Shown in pieces: positions 8,111-16,626 of a stretch of DNA of 64,000 nucleotides (its first letter is position 1; the number at the start of each line of letters is the position of its first letter). The notes under the pieces were generated by a model. It was not told the DNA's origin and ran no database searches. It saw only the letters and a list, made by a program, of their open reading frames with translations. This DNA comes from an uncultured Arachnia sp. (GTDB lineage Bacteria; Actinomycetota; Actinomycetes; Propionibacteriales; Propionibacteriaceae): NCBI GenBank assembly GCA_947499145.1, contig CANMNB010000007.1, positions 62,001 through 126,000 of the forward strand, read 5' to 3'. The position numbers and the translations under genes are program-made.

Positions 8111-11097
8111 AGCTTGCCCCCCAGCATCGGCAGGTGGACCGCCTCGACCCAGGCGAGGAACGCGGCCTCGTGCTCGGAGGCGGGATCCGCGGCGGTCCGG
8201 CCGTCGGCGAAGAGCTCCTCGGCGCTGGCCGGGTAGAACAGCCGCCAGTGGGCAGCGGGATAGCTCCAGGGGCAGCCCCAGTCCGACGCGGGCAGCTGCC
8301 ACAGGGACCGGTTGATTCCCCCCGAGTGGAGCTGATCGGCGGCGGCCAGCGCCGCGTCGAGGGGCGCGGGGACGAGCCGGTGCCTGGCCTGGCGTGCCCC
8401 CGAGGCGGCGTGGCGCAGCAGCTCGAGGGCCCGGCCGGGCTCCGGCGGGCGCAGGCGGGTCTGGACCGGGAACAGCTCGCCGTAGTGTTTCCGCAGGTGG
8501 TGGACGACGGCGTCCGTGTTCCTCCCCGCGGCCGTCAGGGCCAGGGCCGGGAGCCAGGCGGGCAGCCAGACCTTGGCGCCGGTCCCGGCATCCACGGCGA
8601 CCACCTGGTCCCCCCGGGTCCGGATGGTGTCCCGGAGGACGAGGCCGTCACCCAGGTCGATCAGGATCGCGCGGTCCTCGAGCGGCGCCTCCCAGTCCTC
8701 CGCGGCGCGGCCGCGAAGTCGGGTGACCAGGTCCAGCGCTTCCCGCATCCGTGCCTGCCCGATGCTTCCGGGGGGCATCGTCTCGCGCCGACGCTCCTCC
8801 TCCAGTGCCTCGGCGTCCGAGAGACCGCGCTGCAGCGCCTCGAGCAGGCGGCTGCGCACCCCCCACATCACCAGGCCGTCCTCGATCCACGGCAGCTCGT
8901 CGTCCAGCTGGGGCGCCGAGAACAGCCGCATGCCGAGGCGTGAGGTGAGGAACTCCTTGGCGGGGTCCCGCCAGGTGCGCACGAGGTCCGCCACGGTGAG
9001 CTCGACGGGCTCCGCCGGCACCGGCAGGGCGAGCGCCTGCCGTCGCCGGGCGACGTGCGGTGCCTCGAGCCGAGGTTCGCGGAGGCCGGTGGCCGCGGCC
9101 AGGGCGGACGGGTCGAAGGTGCCGAGGGCGACGCTGTCGTCACTGTGCGCCAGCAGCGGGTGTGCATGGGTGGTGTGGTTGGTGCCGAGCTCCCGCAGCA
9201 GCCATGCGAGCGTGACCGGCTGGGTGGCGTGGACCCCCGTGCAGGGGTCGCGATCGCTGTGGAGCAGGAGGACGTCCTTGGCGCTGCGAGCCTGGTCGAG
9301 GAGGTGGCGGAGGGTCCGCTGCCGGGCGGAGGGCACGTCGGGACCCAGGGCGACGAGGTCGGCGTCATCCCCGGCACCGTCATCGGAGATGCCGAGGAGG
9401 CAGACCAGTTCCTTGGACACGTGCTGCAGTTCCGAGGGGGCCACAACCTGGAGTGACCCGTTGCCGAACATCGGGCGGGGCGGGAACTCCGACGTCGCCT
9501 GGTCGAACAGCACCCTGAACTCGCTGCGGGAGAGCCGCGCAGGGGAGTGTGCCAGCGAGGCTGCGAGGTCCGTCACGGCAGCGGCTGTCTCCACGAGCAT
9601 CCACTCGTCGTCGAACGAGGGCCCGACCAGTTCGTCCAGCAGCCTCAGGACGCGACTGGCCCAGTCGGCGACGGTGGCCGGTTCCCCGGCCTCGGCCGAG
9701 AAGCGGCGCAGGCGGGAGACGACCTCCGCGAGCGTGCCGATGAGTGCCAGGTCGGTGCTGGTCACCGCCGCCACGCCCGTGACCGGCAGGCTGTGGGCGT
9801 CCGGGGGCATGGCCAGACCGGTGAGCATCCGGTCAAGGCCACGAACCCAGGTGTTCTGTGAGAGTCCGGGCACCCCGTGCACCGTCCGGTGCCCGGCGTC
9901 CAGGCCCCAGCGGACCTGGGAGCGAGCGACCAGGTCCACGATGTCGTCGCGCCGGTCCGCGAGCCGCCACCGGTGGGCGACAGGACGCGTCATGAGGAGG
10001 TCCACGACCTCGGTGGCGGTGGCGCGGGACCGGTGCAGGTCCAGCGCCTGGCGTACCACGGCGGTGACCAGGTTGGGCTGGGTCAGGGAGGACACCTGGA
10101 GACGCAGGGAGCGTCCTGGATGGCTGGTGCCGCCACCTTCCGAGACCGGCTCGAACGCGGAGCGCAGGAGCGGGGCCCAGACCTCGGGCTGGGGGGTCAC
10201 GATGACGACGTCGCGGGGCTCCGCGCCGGGATTGCGGAGGAACCACGCCAGCAGCAACTCCCGCAGCACCTCCACCTGGCGCATGGCGCCGGCCGCGGAG
10301 TGCACCTCCACCCTGGACGGGGAGGTGCGACCGCTGGAGACTGGGAGGTCCTCGGGCTCCAGGGGGCCAACCCAGTCAGTGGCGGCCGCGCCGTCGAGGC
10401 TCCAGACGTCGAGCGGGGAGTCGTCGGCCATGGTGGCCAGGACTGCCGCGTGCGCGGCGCCGAGCTCCGACACCGCGAAGACGGCCAAGGGCTCGCGCGC
10501 CGCAGACGCGAGGGTGCCGCCGAGCTCTGCCAGCGCCCCGACCGGATCCACCTCCAGGCCCGCAGTCGCACGGCGGTGGACGGCTGCCTGCCAGGACTGG
10601 TGGAGGGGGAGTGGACGGCCCAGGGCATCCACGTCGTCGCCCGCATCCCAGGCTGACAGCAGCCCGGGTGCCTCGACCGCGTAGTGCCTGAGCATCCGGG
10701 CGGCCCGCTGGGCGAGGCGGCGGAGGCGGTCCGGGGACAGGTCGACGTCCAGGTACCTGGCCAGGTGGGGGTGCGACCCCGAGGCGGCGAGCTCCTCGAG
10801 CGCGTCCGCGCAGGCCATGTCCAGTGCCGCCGACCCCCACGTGCGCAGCTCCCCGTCCATGCCGTGCCGGCGAGCCCCGTCCAGCAGGAACTCGGGCACG
10901 GTGGCGAAGGCGACGCCGGCGCAGATGCCGGTGGGGAGGGCCAGGGCCAGCTGCTGGGGCAGGACCCGCGCCACCGATCGGGAGGAGACGACCACGGTGG
11001 GGCGCACGAACGGGTCGCGGGCCTCGCCGGTGAGCCACTCGGCCAGCGACGCGACCAGGTCATCCCAGCTGCTGCTGTGGTGTCTGCGGACTGGCAC
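8107..11097 (-). CDS. recC: Exodeoxyribonuclease V subunit gamma, RecC
   Basis: RecC is the scaffold that splits the DNA strands, holds RecB and RecD, and scans for Chi. The 996-residue protein starts at a GTG and has the family pattern of degenerate helicase folds: PTVVVSSRSVARVLPQQLAL near the N-terminus, RDVVIVTPQPEVWAPLL, and a C-terminal domain ending in EAAFLAWVEAVHLPML. As expected for RecC, no functional Walker A is seen. E. coli RecC is 1122 residues; this shorter length suits actinobacterial forms. It is the first gene of the recCBD operon and is divergent from uvrD2. Confidence 0.93.
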   Translation of the reverse strand: MPVRRHHSSSWDDLVASLAEWLTGEARDPFVRPTVVVSSRSVARVLPQQLALALPTGICAGVAFATVPEFLLDGARRHGMDGELRTWGSAALDMACADALEELAASGSHPHLARYLDVDLSPDRLRRLAQRAARMLRHYAVEAPGLLSAWDAGDDVDALGRPLPLHQSWQAAVHRRATAGLEVDPVGALAELGGTLASAAREPLAVFAVSELGAAHAAVLATMADDSPLDVWSLDGAAATDWVGPLEPEDLPVSSGRTSPSRVEVHSAAGAMRQVEVLRELLLAWFLRNPGAEPRDVVIVTPQPEVWAPLLRSAFEPVSEGGGTSHPGRSLRLQVSSLTQPNLVTAVVRQALDLHRSRATATEVVDLLMTRPVAHRWRLADRRDDIVDLVARSQVRWGLDAGHRTVHGVPGLSQNTWVRGLDRMLTGLAMPPDAHSLPVTGVAAVTSTDLALIGTLAEVVSRLRRFSAEAGEPATVADWASRVLRLLDELVGPSFDDEWMLVETAAAVTDLAASLAHSPARLSRSEFRVLFDQATSEFPPRPMFGNGSLQVVAPSELQHVSKELVCLLGISDDGAGDDADLVALGPDVPSARQRTLRHLLDQARSAKDVLLLHSDRDPCTGVHATQPVTLAWLLRELGTNHTTHAHPLLAHSDDSVALGTFDPSALAAATGLREPRLEAPHVARRRQALALPVPAEPVELTVADLVRTWRDPAKEFLTSRLGMRLFSAPQLDDELPWIEDGLVMWGVRSRLLEALQRGLSDAEALEEERRRETMPPGSIGQARMREALDLVTRLRGRAAEDWEAPLEDRAILIDLGDGLVLRDTIRTRGDQVVAVDAGTGAKVWLPAWLPALALTAAGRNTDAVVHHLRKHYGELFPVQTRLRPPEPGRALELLRHAASGARQARHRLVPAPLDAALAAADQLHSGGINRSLWQLPASDWGCPWSYPAAHWRLFYPASAEELFADGRTAADPASEHEAAFLAWVEAVHLPMLGGKL

Positions 11098-11166
11098 GGC
11101 GAGGGATGCTCCTTGTCTGGCGCGGTGTGATCCACCCTAGCGAGGCTGTCTGACGAATCGGGAACA

Positions 11167-13194
11167 ATGGGGCCCGTGACCGACCCGATACTCGACGCCC
11201 TCGACCCCGAGCAGTCCCAGGTGGCCCAGTCGCTCGACCGTCCCCTGGTGGTCCTGGCCGGCGCGGGGACCGGCAAGACGCGGGCCATCACCCACCGGGT
11301 CGCCTGGGCCGTCAAGCAGGGTCGCTACGACCCGGCCGCCACGCTCGCCGTGACCTTCACCACGCGCGCCGCAGGGGAGATGAGATCGAGGCTCGCACGG
11401 CTGGGCGTACGACGCGCCCAGGCCCGGACCATCCATTCGGCGGCGCTCCGGCAGTGCCAGTACTTCTGGCCACAGGTCTTCGACTCCCCGTTCCCCGCCG
11501 TCATGGACAACGGCTTCCAGGCGGTGGCCCGGGCCGCGTCGGCCGTCCTCGGCTCCTCCGACGTGGCCCTGGTCCGGGACCTGGAGACCGAGATCTCCTG
11601 GGCCAAGTCGAGCAACGTGGCTCCGGAGGCCTACGTCGAGCTCGCGGGGCGGGCGGACCGGGAGGTCTCGGGGGCCTCGGCCGCACAGGTCGCCTCCGTG
11701 CTGGTCCACTACGAGAAGATCAAGTCCGCGCAGGGCGTCGTCGACTTCCACGACATCCTTCTGTGCGCCGCCTCGCTCCTGGCCGAACACCCCACGGTGG
11801 CGGAGCAGATTCGCGACACCTACCGACACTTCGTCGTGGACGAGTACCAGGACGTCTCCGCCCTCCAGCACCGTCTGGTCCAGCTGTGGGTCGCGGACCG
11901 GTCGGACGTCTGCGTCGTGGGGGACCCCAACCAGGCCATCCACGCATTCGCTGGAGCCGACGCCTCCCACCTCACCGGCTTTGCGCGGGAGTTCGACGCC
12001 GACGTCGTGAGGCTGGTGCGCAACTACCGGTCCACACCCGAGATCCTGGGCGCGGCGGGCTCCGTGCTCCGCGTGCGTCCCCATGACCCGGGTGCCCTCC
12101 GTGCCACCCAGCCCTCCGGCCCGGCGCCGGAGCTGCACGGGGAGCGCTCGGATGCCGCGGAGGCCGAGGCCGTGGCGGAGTGGCTCCGTGAGCGGCACGG
12201 GGAAGGGACCCCGTGGCGCGAGCTCGCCGTGCTGTACCGGATCAACGCCCAGTCACCCCCACTGGAAGCGGCGCTCTCCGAGGCGGGGGTCCCCTACACC
12301 GTGCGTGGGGCGGAGCGGTTCTACGAGCGTGGCGAGGTGCGCCAGGCGATGCTGGCGATCGACCGCGCAGCCCAGCAGGGCCCGCAGGCTCCCGCCACCG
12401 ACGTGCTCGCCGCTGTCCTCCACGAACTGTCCTGGACTGAGCAGGCGCCGAGCGGCATGGGTCGGCAGCGCGAGCGCTGGGAGTCGCTCGCCGCGCTGCG
12501 GGAGATGGTGCTCTCGGAGGCCGCGGCCGCCGGTCAATGGGACGCCGGCCAGCTGGCGGCCTGGCTCCGGGAGCGTGCCTCGTGGCAGAGCGCACCGGTG
12601 GCTGACGCCGTGACACTCAGCACGATGCACGCGGCGAAGGGTCTCGAGTGGGACGGCGTCGCGGTGGTCGGGGTCAAGGAAGGGCTGATGCCGTTCGTGC
12701 TGGCCCAGGAGGAGCCGGCGCTGGGGGAGGAACGCCGTCTGCTGCACGTGGCGCTGACCCGGGCGAGGAGGCACCTGCGGATCAGCTGGCCGGAGACCAG
12801 CCGGTCCTCTCGTTCGCGGTTCCTGGCGGGACTCGCCACCACGTCCACGGTCAAGCGCAGCGCCCCGGACTCGCGGCGTCGTCGCTCCACCACGTGCCGG
12901 GTGTGCGGGGGAGTGCTCGTCTCAGCGGAGGAACGCAAGCTGCGCCGGCACCCCGACTGCGAGGTTTCCTACGACGAGGCACTCCTTGAGGCGCTCCGCG
13001 CCTGGCGTCGCGAGGTGGCGGAGACCGCCAAGGTTCCGGCTTATGTGGTCTTCACCGATGCGACCCTGCAGGCAATCGCGGAGTCGCGGCCGGGCACCGA
13101 GCGGGAACTGTTGCGCCTGCCCGGCATCGGCCGGGTGAAGGTGGACCGTTACGGCGCGGACTGCCTCGGGGTCGTCGCCCGCCACACCACATGA
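11167..13194 (+). CDS. uvrD2: UvrD2-type SF1 DNA helicase with tetracysteine and HRDC domain
   Basis: An ATP-dependent 3'-5' DNA helicase of the UvrD/PcrA superfamily, 675 residues. Walker A AGAGTGKTRAI lies near residue 37, motif II in VVDEYQDVSALQ, and motif V/VI in STMHAAKGLEWDGV and VALTRARRHL. The C-terminus carries CRVCGG followed by a later HPDC, the tetracysteine region, then an HRDC domain containing LLRLPGIGRVKVDRYG. This order defines mycobacterial UvrD2, where the tetracysteine, not HRDC, matters for unwinding. A GTG at 11176 is an alternative start. It diverges from recCBD across about 70 bp, so the two DNA-repair loci share a promoter region. Confidence 0.94.
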   Translation: MGPVTDPILDALDPEQSQVAQSLDRPLVVLAGAGTGKTRAITHRVAWAVKQGRYDPAATLAVTFTTRAAGEMRSRLARLGVRRAQARTIHSAALRQCQYFWPQVFDSPFPAVMDNGFQAVARAASAVLGSSDVALVRDLETEISWAKSSNVAPEAYVELAGRADREVSGASAAQVASVLVHYEKIKSAQGVVDFHDILLCAASLLAEHPTVAEQIRDTYRHFVVDEYQDVSALQHRLVQLWVADRSDVCVVGDPNQAIHAFAGADASHLTGFAREFDADVVRLVRNYRSTPEILGAAGSVLRVRPHDPGALRATQPSGPAPELHGERSDAAEAEAVAEWLRERHGEGTPWRELAVLYRINAQSPPLEAALSEAGVPYTVRGAERFYERGEVRQAMLAIDRAAQQGPQAPATDVLAAVLHELSWTEQAPSGMGRQRERWESLAALREMVLSEAAAAGQWDAGQLAAWLRERASWQSAPVADAVTLSTMHAAKGLEWDGVAVVGVKEGLMPFVLAQEEPALGEERRLLHVALTRARRHLRISWPETSRSSRSRFLAGLATTSTVKRSAPDSRRRRSTTCRVCGGVLVSAEERKLRRHPDCEVSYDEALLEALRAWRREVAETAKVPAYVVFTDATLQAIAESRPGTERELLRLPGIGRVKVDRYGADCLGVVARHTT

Positions 13195-13197
13195 CGC

Positions 13198-13230
13198 GGG
13201 GGCGCCCCCGCTCCGTGCGGTGGCGCCCCC
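13198..13230. terminator. Hairpin between convergent uvrD2 and the DUF5679 gene
   Basis: GGGGGCGCC at 13198-13206 pairs perfectly with GGCGCCCCC at 13222-13230 around a 15-nt loop, just after the uvrD2 stop and before the convergent DUF5679 stop. No T-tract follows on either strand, so it may act as an mRNA 3' end or a non-canonical bidirectional terminator. Confidence 0.4.
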
Positions 13231-13244
13231 CGAGTCGGGACGGT

Positions 13245-13406
13245 TCAGGCCTTGCCCAGGATGCGGTTGAGGTTCGTGCCGCACTCGGGGCACTTGCCCT
13301 TGGCCATCTTGGTGCCCTTGGCGTTCACCACGACCTCGCCGGTGGCCTCGCGCTTCTCCTTGCACTTGACGCAGTAGAACGAGCCCTCGTAGGTCTCCGT
13401 TGCCAT
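13245..13406 (-). CDS. DUF5679 zinc-ribbon-like mini-protein (53 aa)
   Basis: The ORF track shows a 225-residue frame, but only the last 53 residues from the ATG at 13406 look real. A strong GGGAGGATCC ribosome site precedes that ATG. The product has two CxxC pairs, FYCVKCKEKR and KCPECGTNL, spaced like a small zinc ribbon, with a basic linker rich in Lys and Gly. This matches the DUF5679 family of actinobacterial mini-proteins; no function is known. A TACAGT -10-like hexamer (13456-13461, minus) and a perfect inverted repeat lie in the leader. It stands alone and converges with uvrD2. Confidence 0.85.
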   Translation of the reverse strand: MATETYEGSFYCVKCKEKREATGEVVVNAKGTKMAKGKCPECGTNLNRILGKA

Positions 13407-13430
13407 GGTGGATCCTCCCTCGTGTCGCTG

Positions 13431-13446
13431 CCGCCAGCACTGGCGG
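13431..13446. repeat. Perfect inverted repeat in the DUF5679 leader
   Basis: CCGCCAG-CA-CTGGCGG forms 7-bp perfect arms with a 2-bp centre. It lies between the TACAGT -10-like element and the ribosome site of the DUF5679 gene. It could be a DNA operator or a 5' UTR stem. Confidence 0.5.
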
Positions 13447-13593
13447 CCTGGGATCACTGTATCGCCGGGGGGAGCATCCACCCCGGACGTGAGTGATCCC
13501 GCCGGAGTGCTCGCCTTCCCCTGCGCGCATCCGACGGGATCTGGGTCATGAGTCAATCGTGTCCGAGGGGTTTCGTCAAGCCCTCGCGTCGCG

Positions 13594-14952
13594 TCAGTCC
13601 GTCTGGTTGCCCTCGTCGAGGATCCTCTGGAGTTCACGGTCGAGGTCATCTGGTTCCGGAGCGCCCGGCTCGCCACGGTAGGACAGCGGGTCTTCGAGGT
13701 GGGTCGCGGTCGGCAGGAGGTCGGGGTGGCGCCAGACATCGTCGCGTCCCGAGGCGCCCCTGGCGTGCTCGATGGCGGCCCAGAGGTTCTCGGCGTCACG
13801 CACCAGCCGCGGCCGCAGGTGCAGTCCGAGAAGGTCCCCGAACACCTCCTGGGTGGGACCACCGGAAGCGCGGCGTCGGCGGACGACCTCCACGAGCTGC
13901 GACGTGGTGGGCAGCCAGGCACCCGAGGCCCGGGCGCTGACGTGGTCCACCCACCCCTCGATGAGGGCGAGCAGCACCTCGAGGCGGCCGAGGATCTCCA
14001 ACTGGGCCGGGGTGGACGCCGGCTTGAAGAAGGATCCGCGGACCTGTTCGCCCACCGCCATGACGTCCTCGAAGCTCATCCCCTCCAGCGACTCGGGATC
14101 GAAGTGCTGGGAGAGGGACTCGAAGTCGATGCTGATCTCGCGGGCGTAGTGGGCCAGCAGCGCCGTCAGCTGCGGACTCAGCCATCCCACGTGGTGGAAC
14201 AGGCGCTGTCTGGCGGCCTCCCTGACGAGCAGGTGGATCATGACGTCGGACTCGGGTAGTTCGAGGTCGCGCGTGAAGTCGGCGACGTTGCTCGGAAGCA
14301 CGGCGACCGTGGCCCGTGGCAGCAGGTTGATCCCGATCTCGGTGCCGGTGAGGGTGGAGGTGGCGACGTCGGAGAGCACGCGCTTCAGGCGGTCCCGGTA
14401 GACGAGCGATGCCGAGGTTCGCATCATGGGCGCCAGCATGGCGGAGAGGGCCGCGAGCTCGTCCTCCTGCTCCTGTCCCGCCCCGCGTTCCAGGGCGGAC
14501 GCCAGCCCGTCGATGATCGGTTCGACGATGGCGCGCCAGCCGGAGGCCGTCTGCTCCAGCCACTGCCCGCGACGCAGGGCCTCGACCGGTATGCCCGTCT
14601 CCGGGAAGGATGTGTGGTCGCCGAGCCAGGACTGGGCCAGCCGCTCCGCGTCGACGATGCTCGAGCGCTCGAAGCTCTCGAGGGCCGGGTCCGGACCCTT
14701 CTCCTCGGCGAGCGAGCGCGCCGCGGTCATGGTGGTGCGCCATGCCGCGTCCGGATCCAGGTCAGCATTCGTGACGCCGAACCCGAACGCCCCACCAGCG
14801 CCGGACTGCTGCCAGCGGGCCAGTTGGCCCATGAGCTGTTCGAAGTCGACCTGACCGGCCCCGCCGAGCCCCATCTGCTCCATCAGCTTGCGCAGTTGTT
14901 CGAAATCGAATCCTCCCGGACCGAAGGGACCCGGGTTGTTCTCGCTCGGCAT
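13594..14952 (-). CDS. DUF2342 / zincin_2-like protein ('zinc-dependent metalloprotease' family)
   Basis: The 452-residue actinobacterial protein starts with a Gly/Pro/Phe-rich segment (GPFGPGGFDFEQL) and then a long helical domain. It resembles the family annotated as putative hydrolase or F420-biosynthesis-associated zincin (DUF2342). The region where a metalloprotease motif would be expected reads LVREAARQRLFHHVGWL near residue 240; no HExxH exists anywhere in the protein. The conserved ALIEGWVDHVSARA follows. Proteolytic activity is therefore doubtful from sequence. It is divergent from the PDZ/Lon-like protease gene. Confidence 0.8.
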   Translation of the reverse strand: MPSENNPGPFGPGGFDFEQLRKLMEQMGLGGAGQVDFEQLMGQLARWQQSGAGGAFGFGVTNADLDPDAAWRTTMTAARSLAEEKGPDPALESFERSSIVDAERLAQSWLGDHTSFPETGIPVEALRRGQWLEQTASGWRAIVEPIIDGLASALERGAGQEQEDELAALSAMLAPMMRTSASLVYRDRLKRVLSDVATSTLTGTEIGINLLPRATVAVLPSNVADFTRDLELPESDVMIHLLVREAARQRLFHHVGWLSPQLTALLAHYAREISIDFESLSQHFDPESLEGMSFEDVMAVGEQVRGSFFKPASTPAQLEILGRLEVLLALIEGWVDHVSARASGAWLPTTSQLVEVVRRRRASGGPTQEVFGDLLGLHLRPRLVRDAENLWAAIEHARGASGRDDVWRHPDLLPTATHLEDPLSYRGEPGAPEPDDLDRELQRILDEGNQTD

Positions 14953-15068
14953 CAGACTGGTTCCTTCCCGTCGTCACCTCCATTGAACCGCACCGCGCAA
15001 GGGCGGGCCAGCGCCTTGGGCGCCGTTGGTAGGCTGGCCCCGATCCGACAGTGCGGCGAGGAGGGTGT

Positions 15069-16109
15069 GTGTCACGCAACGTGGTGGCCGTCGTGTCCTC
15101 CGTCGTGTTCGTCCTCCTGGCGGCCGCGCTGGTCGTCGTCCCCGTTCCCTACGTGACGTGGCGGCCGGGGCAGGTCGTGGACGTGCTGGCCTCGAACGGT
15201 GACGGTCCCCTGGTGGAGGTCCGGGGGCTCGAGAACTACGACACGCCGGGTCAATTGCTGATGACGACGGTGTCGACGTCGCGCGTGGACACCACCGTGA
15301 GCCTGCCGGAGGCGCTGCTCGCGCACTTCTCGGCTGACTCCGACGCCATGCCGCGTGACGTCATCTACCCGCCCGGCAAGTCGGAGGACCAGGTTCGTGA
15401 GGAGGCGGTCGCACTGATGGACACCTCGCGCACCAGCGCTTCGGTCGCGGCACTCAGAGCGGCCGGTCAGTCGGTCACGGAGATGCCGATGGTCGTCGGC
15501 GTCGTCCTGAGTGGACCGGCCAAGGACAAGCTCGTGCCGGGTGACCTGATCGAATCCGTGGACGGGGAGGCGGTGACGCAGCGCGACGACGTCGCGCGCC
15601 TCGTCCGGGCGAGGACCGTCGGAGATCCCGTCGTGTTCAAGGTGCTCCGCGATGACGTCTCCCACACCGTCAGCGTGGTCACGGAGGCGGGCAACAACGG
15701 AGACCCCATGGTCGGGATCAATGTCGGCACCGGCTACCGCTACGCGCCCGAGGTGGTGTACCGCATCGATGACAACGTCGTCGGTCCCAGCGCCGGTCTG
15801 GTCTTCGCCCTGGCCATCTACGACAAGATCTCCGAGGGTGACCTGGTGGGCGACAACGTGGTCGCCGGGACAGGATCACTCGATCCTGCGGGCAAGGTCC
15901 TGAGCATCGGCGGAGTCCGCGAGAAGATCAAGGGCGCCGAACGAACCGGCGCCACGACGTTCGTCCTGCCCCTGGACAACTGCGACGACGTCGGCGAGCT
16001 GGACACGGACATGCGCCTGGTCCCCGTCAGCACCCTCAAGGACGCGATCGCCGCGCTCCAGCGACTCAACGAAGGCAACTCGGACTCGGAGGTCCCGTCC
16101 TGTGACTGA
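15069..16109 (+). CDS. PDZ domain / Lon-like (S16) membrane-anchored serine protease
   Basis: From the GTG at 15069 (GAGGAGG five bases upstream) the protein is 346 residues. An N-terminal signal anchor, VVAVVSSVVFVLLAAALVVV, is followed by a PDZ domain (GVVLSGPAKDKLVPGDLIE) and a Lon-type catalytic domain. The catalytic Ser is in NVVGPSAGLVFA and the catalytic Lys in GVREKIKGAERTGA. This is the YlbL family, a secreted-side ATP-independent relative of Lon. The ORF-track start at 15051 lacks a ribosome site. The stop overlaps the PPA1309 start, linking it to the next two genes. Confidence 0.9.
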   Translation: MSRNVVAVVSSVVFVLLAAALVVVPVPYVTWRPGQVVDVLASNGDGPLVEVRGLENYDTPGQLLMTTVSTSRVDTTVSLPEALLAHFSADSDAMPRDVIYPPGKSEDQVREEAVALMDTSRTSASVAALRAAGQSVTEMPMVVGVVLSGPAKDKLVPGDLIESVDGEAVTQRDDVARLVRARTVGDPVVFKVLRDDVSHTVSVVTEAGNNGDPMVGINVGTGYRYAPEVVYRIDDNVVGPSAGLVFALAIYDKISEGDLVGDNVVAGTGSLDPAGKVLSIGGVREKIKGAERTGATTFVLPLDNCDDVGELDTDMRLVPVSTLKDAIAALQRLNEGNSDSEVPSCD

Positions 16110-16626
16110 GCCAGACACCACGCGGCTGGTGGCCGCCCTCGCCGACATCGAACGGCACGTCTCCGCCCAGGGCTGGGACCAACCGGCGCGCCTCTTCGCC
16201 CTCGTGACCACGAGCGACCTGCTCACCCTGGAGCCGCAGCTGCGCGACCGCGTGCCGCACGGCACACCGGACGCCCTGACCGCGATCGAGCAGGACGACT
16301 TCGCCGCCGGCACCGACCTGTTCGAGCGACTGGCGTCCATCTACTGGCCACCCAGCGTCGAGGGCTGTGCCATTGCCCTTGAACGCGCCTTCCTTCCCCC
16401 ACGGCTGGACTCCGAGATCCCGGAGGACCCGGAGAAGGCGCTGGAGTTCGTGATGGCCCACCCTGAGCGCACCGACGTGCGTGTCGTCGTCGGCGTGCTT
16501 CGGGACGGGGCGCAGCACGGCGTGGCGCGCCTGGTCAGCAATCCCGAGGACCTGTTGGGAGCCCCGGACCTCGTGCCGGGCCTCGCCGACGCCCTGCGTA
16601 CCACCCTGGAGGACACCCCCGCATGA
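16102..16626 (+). CDS. PPA1309 family protein
   Basis: A soluble 174-residue protein matching the actinobacterial PPA1309 family (named from a Cutibacterium acnes gene); function unknown. Recognisable parts are RLVAALADIERHVSAQGWDQ at the N-terminus, the central SIYWPPSVEGCAIALER, and a C-terminal RTDVRVVVGVLRDGAQHG. There is no signal peptide or membrane segment. It begins with a GTG inside the end of the upstream protease gene and ends in an ATGA overlap with UPF0182, so all three genes are almost certainly one translation-coupled transcript. Confidence 0.87.
   Translation: MTEPDTTRLVAALADIERHVSAQGWDQPARLFALVTTSDLLTLEPQLRDRVPHGTPDALTAIEQDDFAAGTDLFERLASIYWPPSVEGCAIALERAFLPPRLDSEIPEDPEKALEFVMAHPERTDVRVVVGVLRDGAQHGVARLVSNPEDLLGAPDLVPGLADALRTTLEDTPA

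Noticed and set aside
13197-13232. Strong rho-independent terminator after uvrD2
   Set aside because: The stem is good but no T-tract follows on either strand, so I kept it only as a weak hairpin call.
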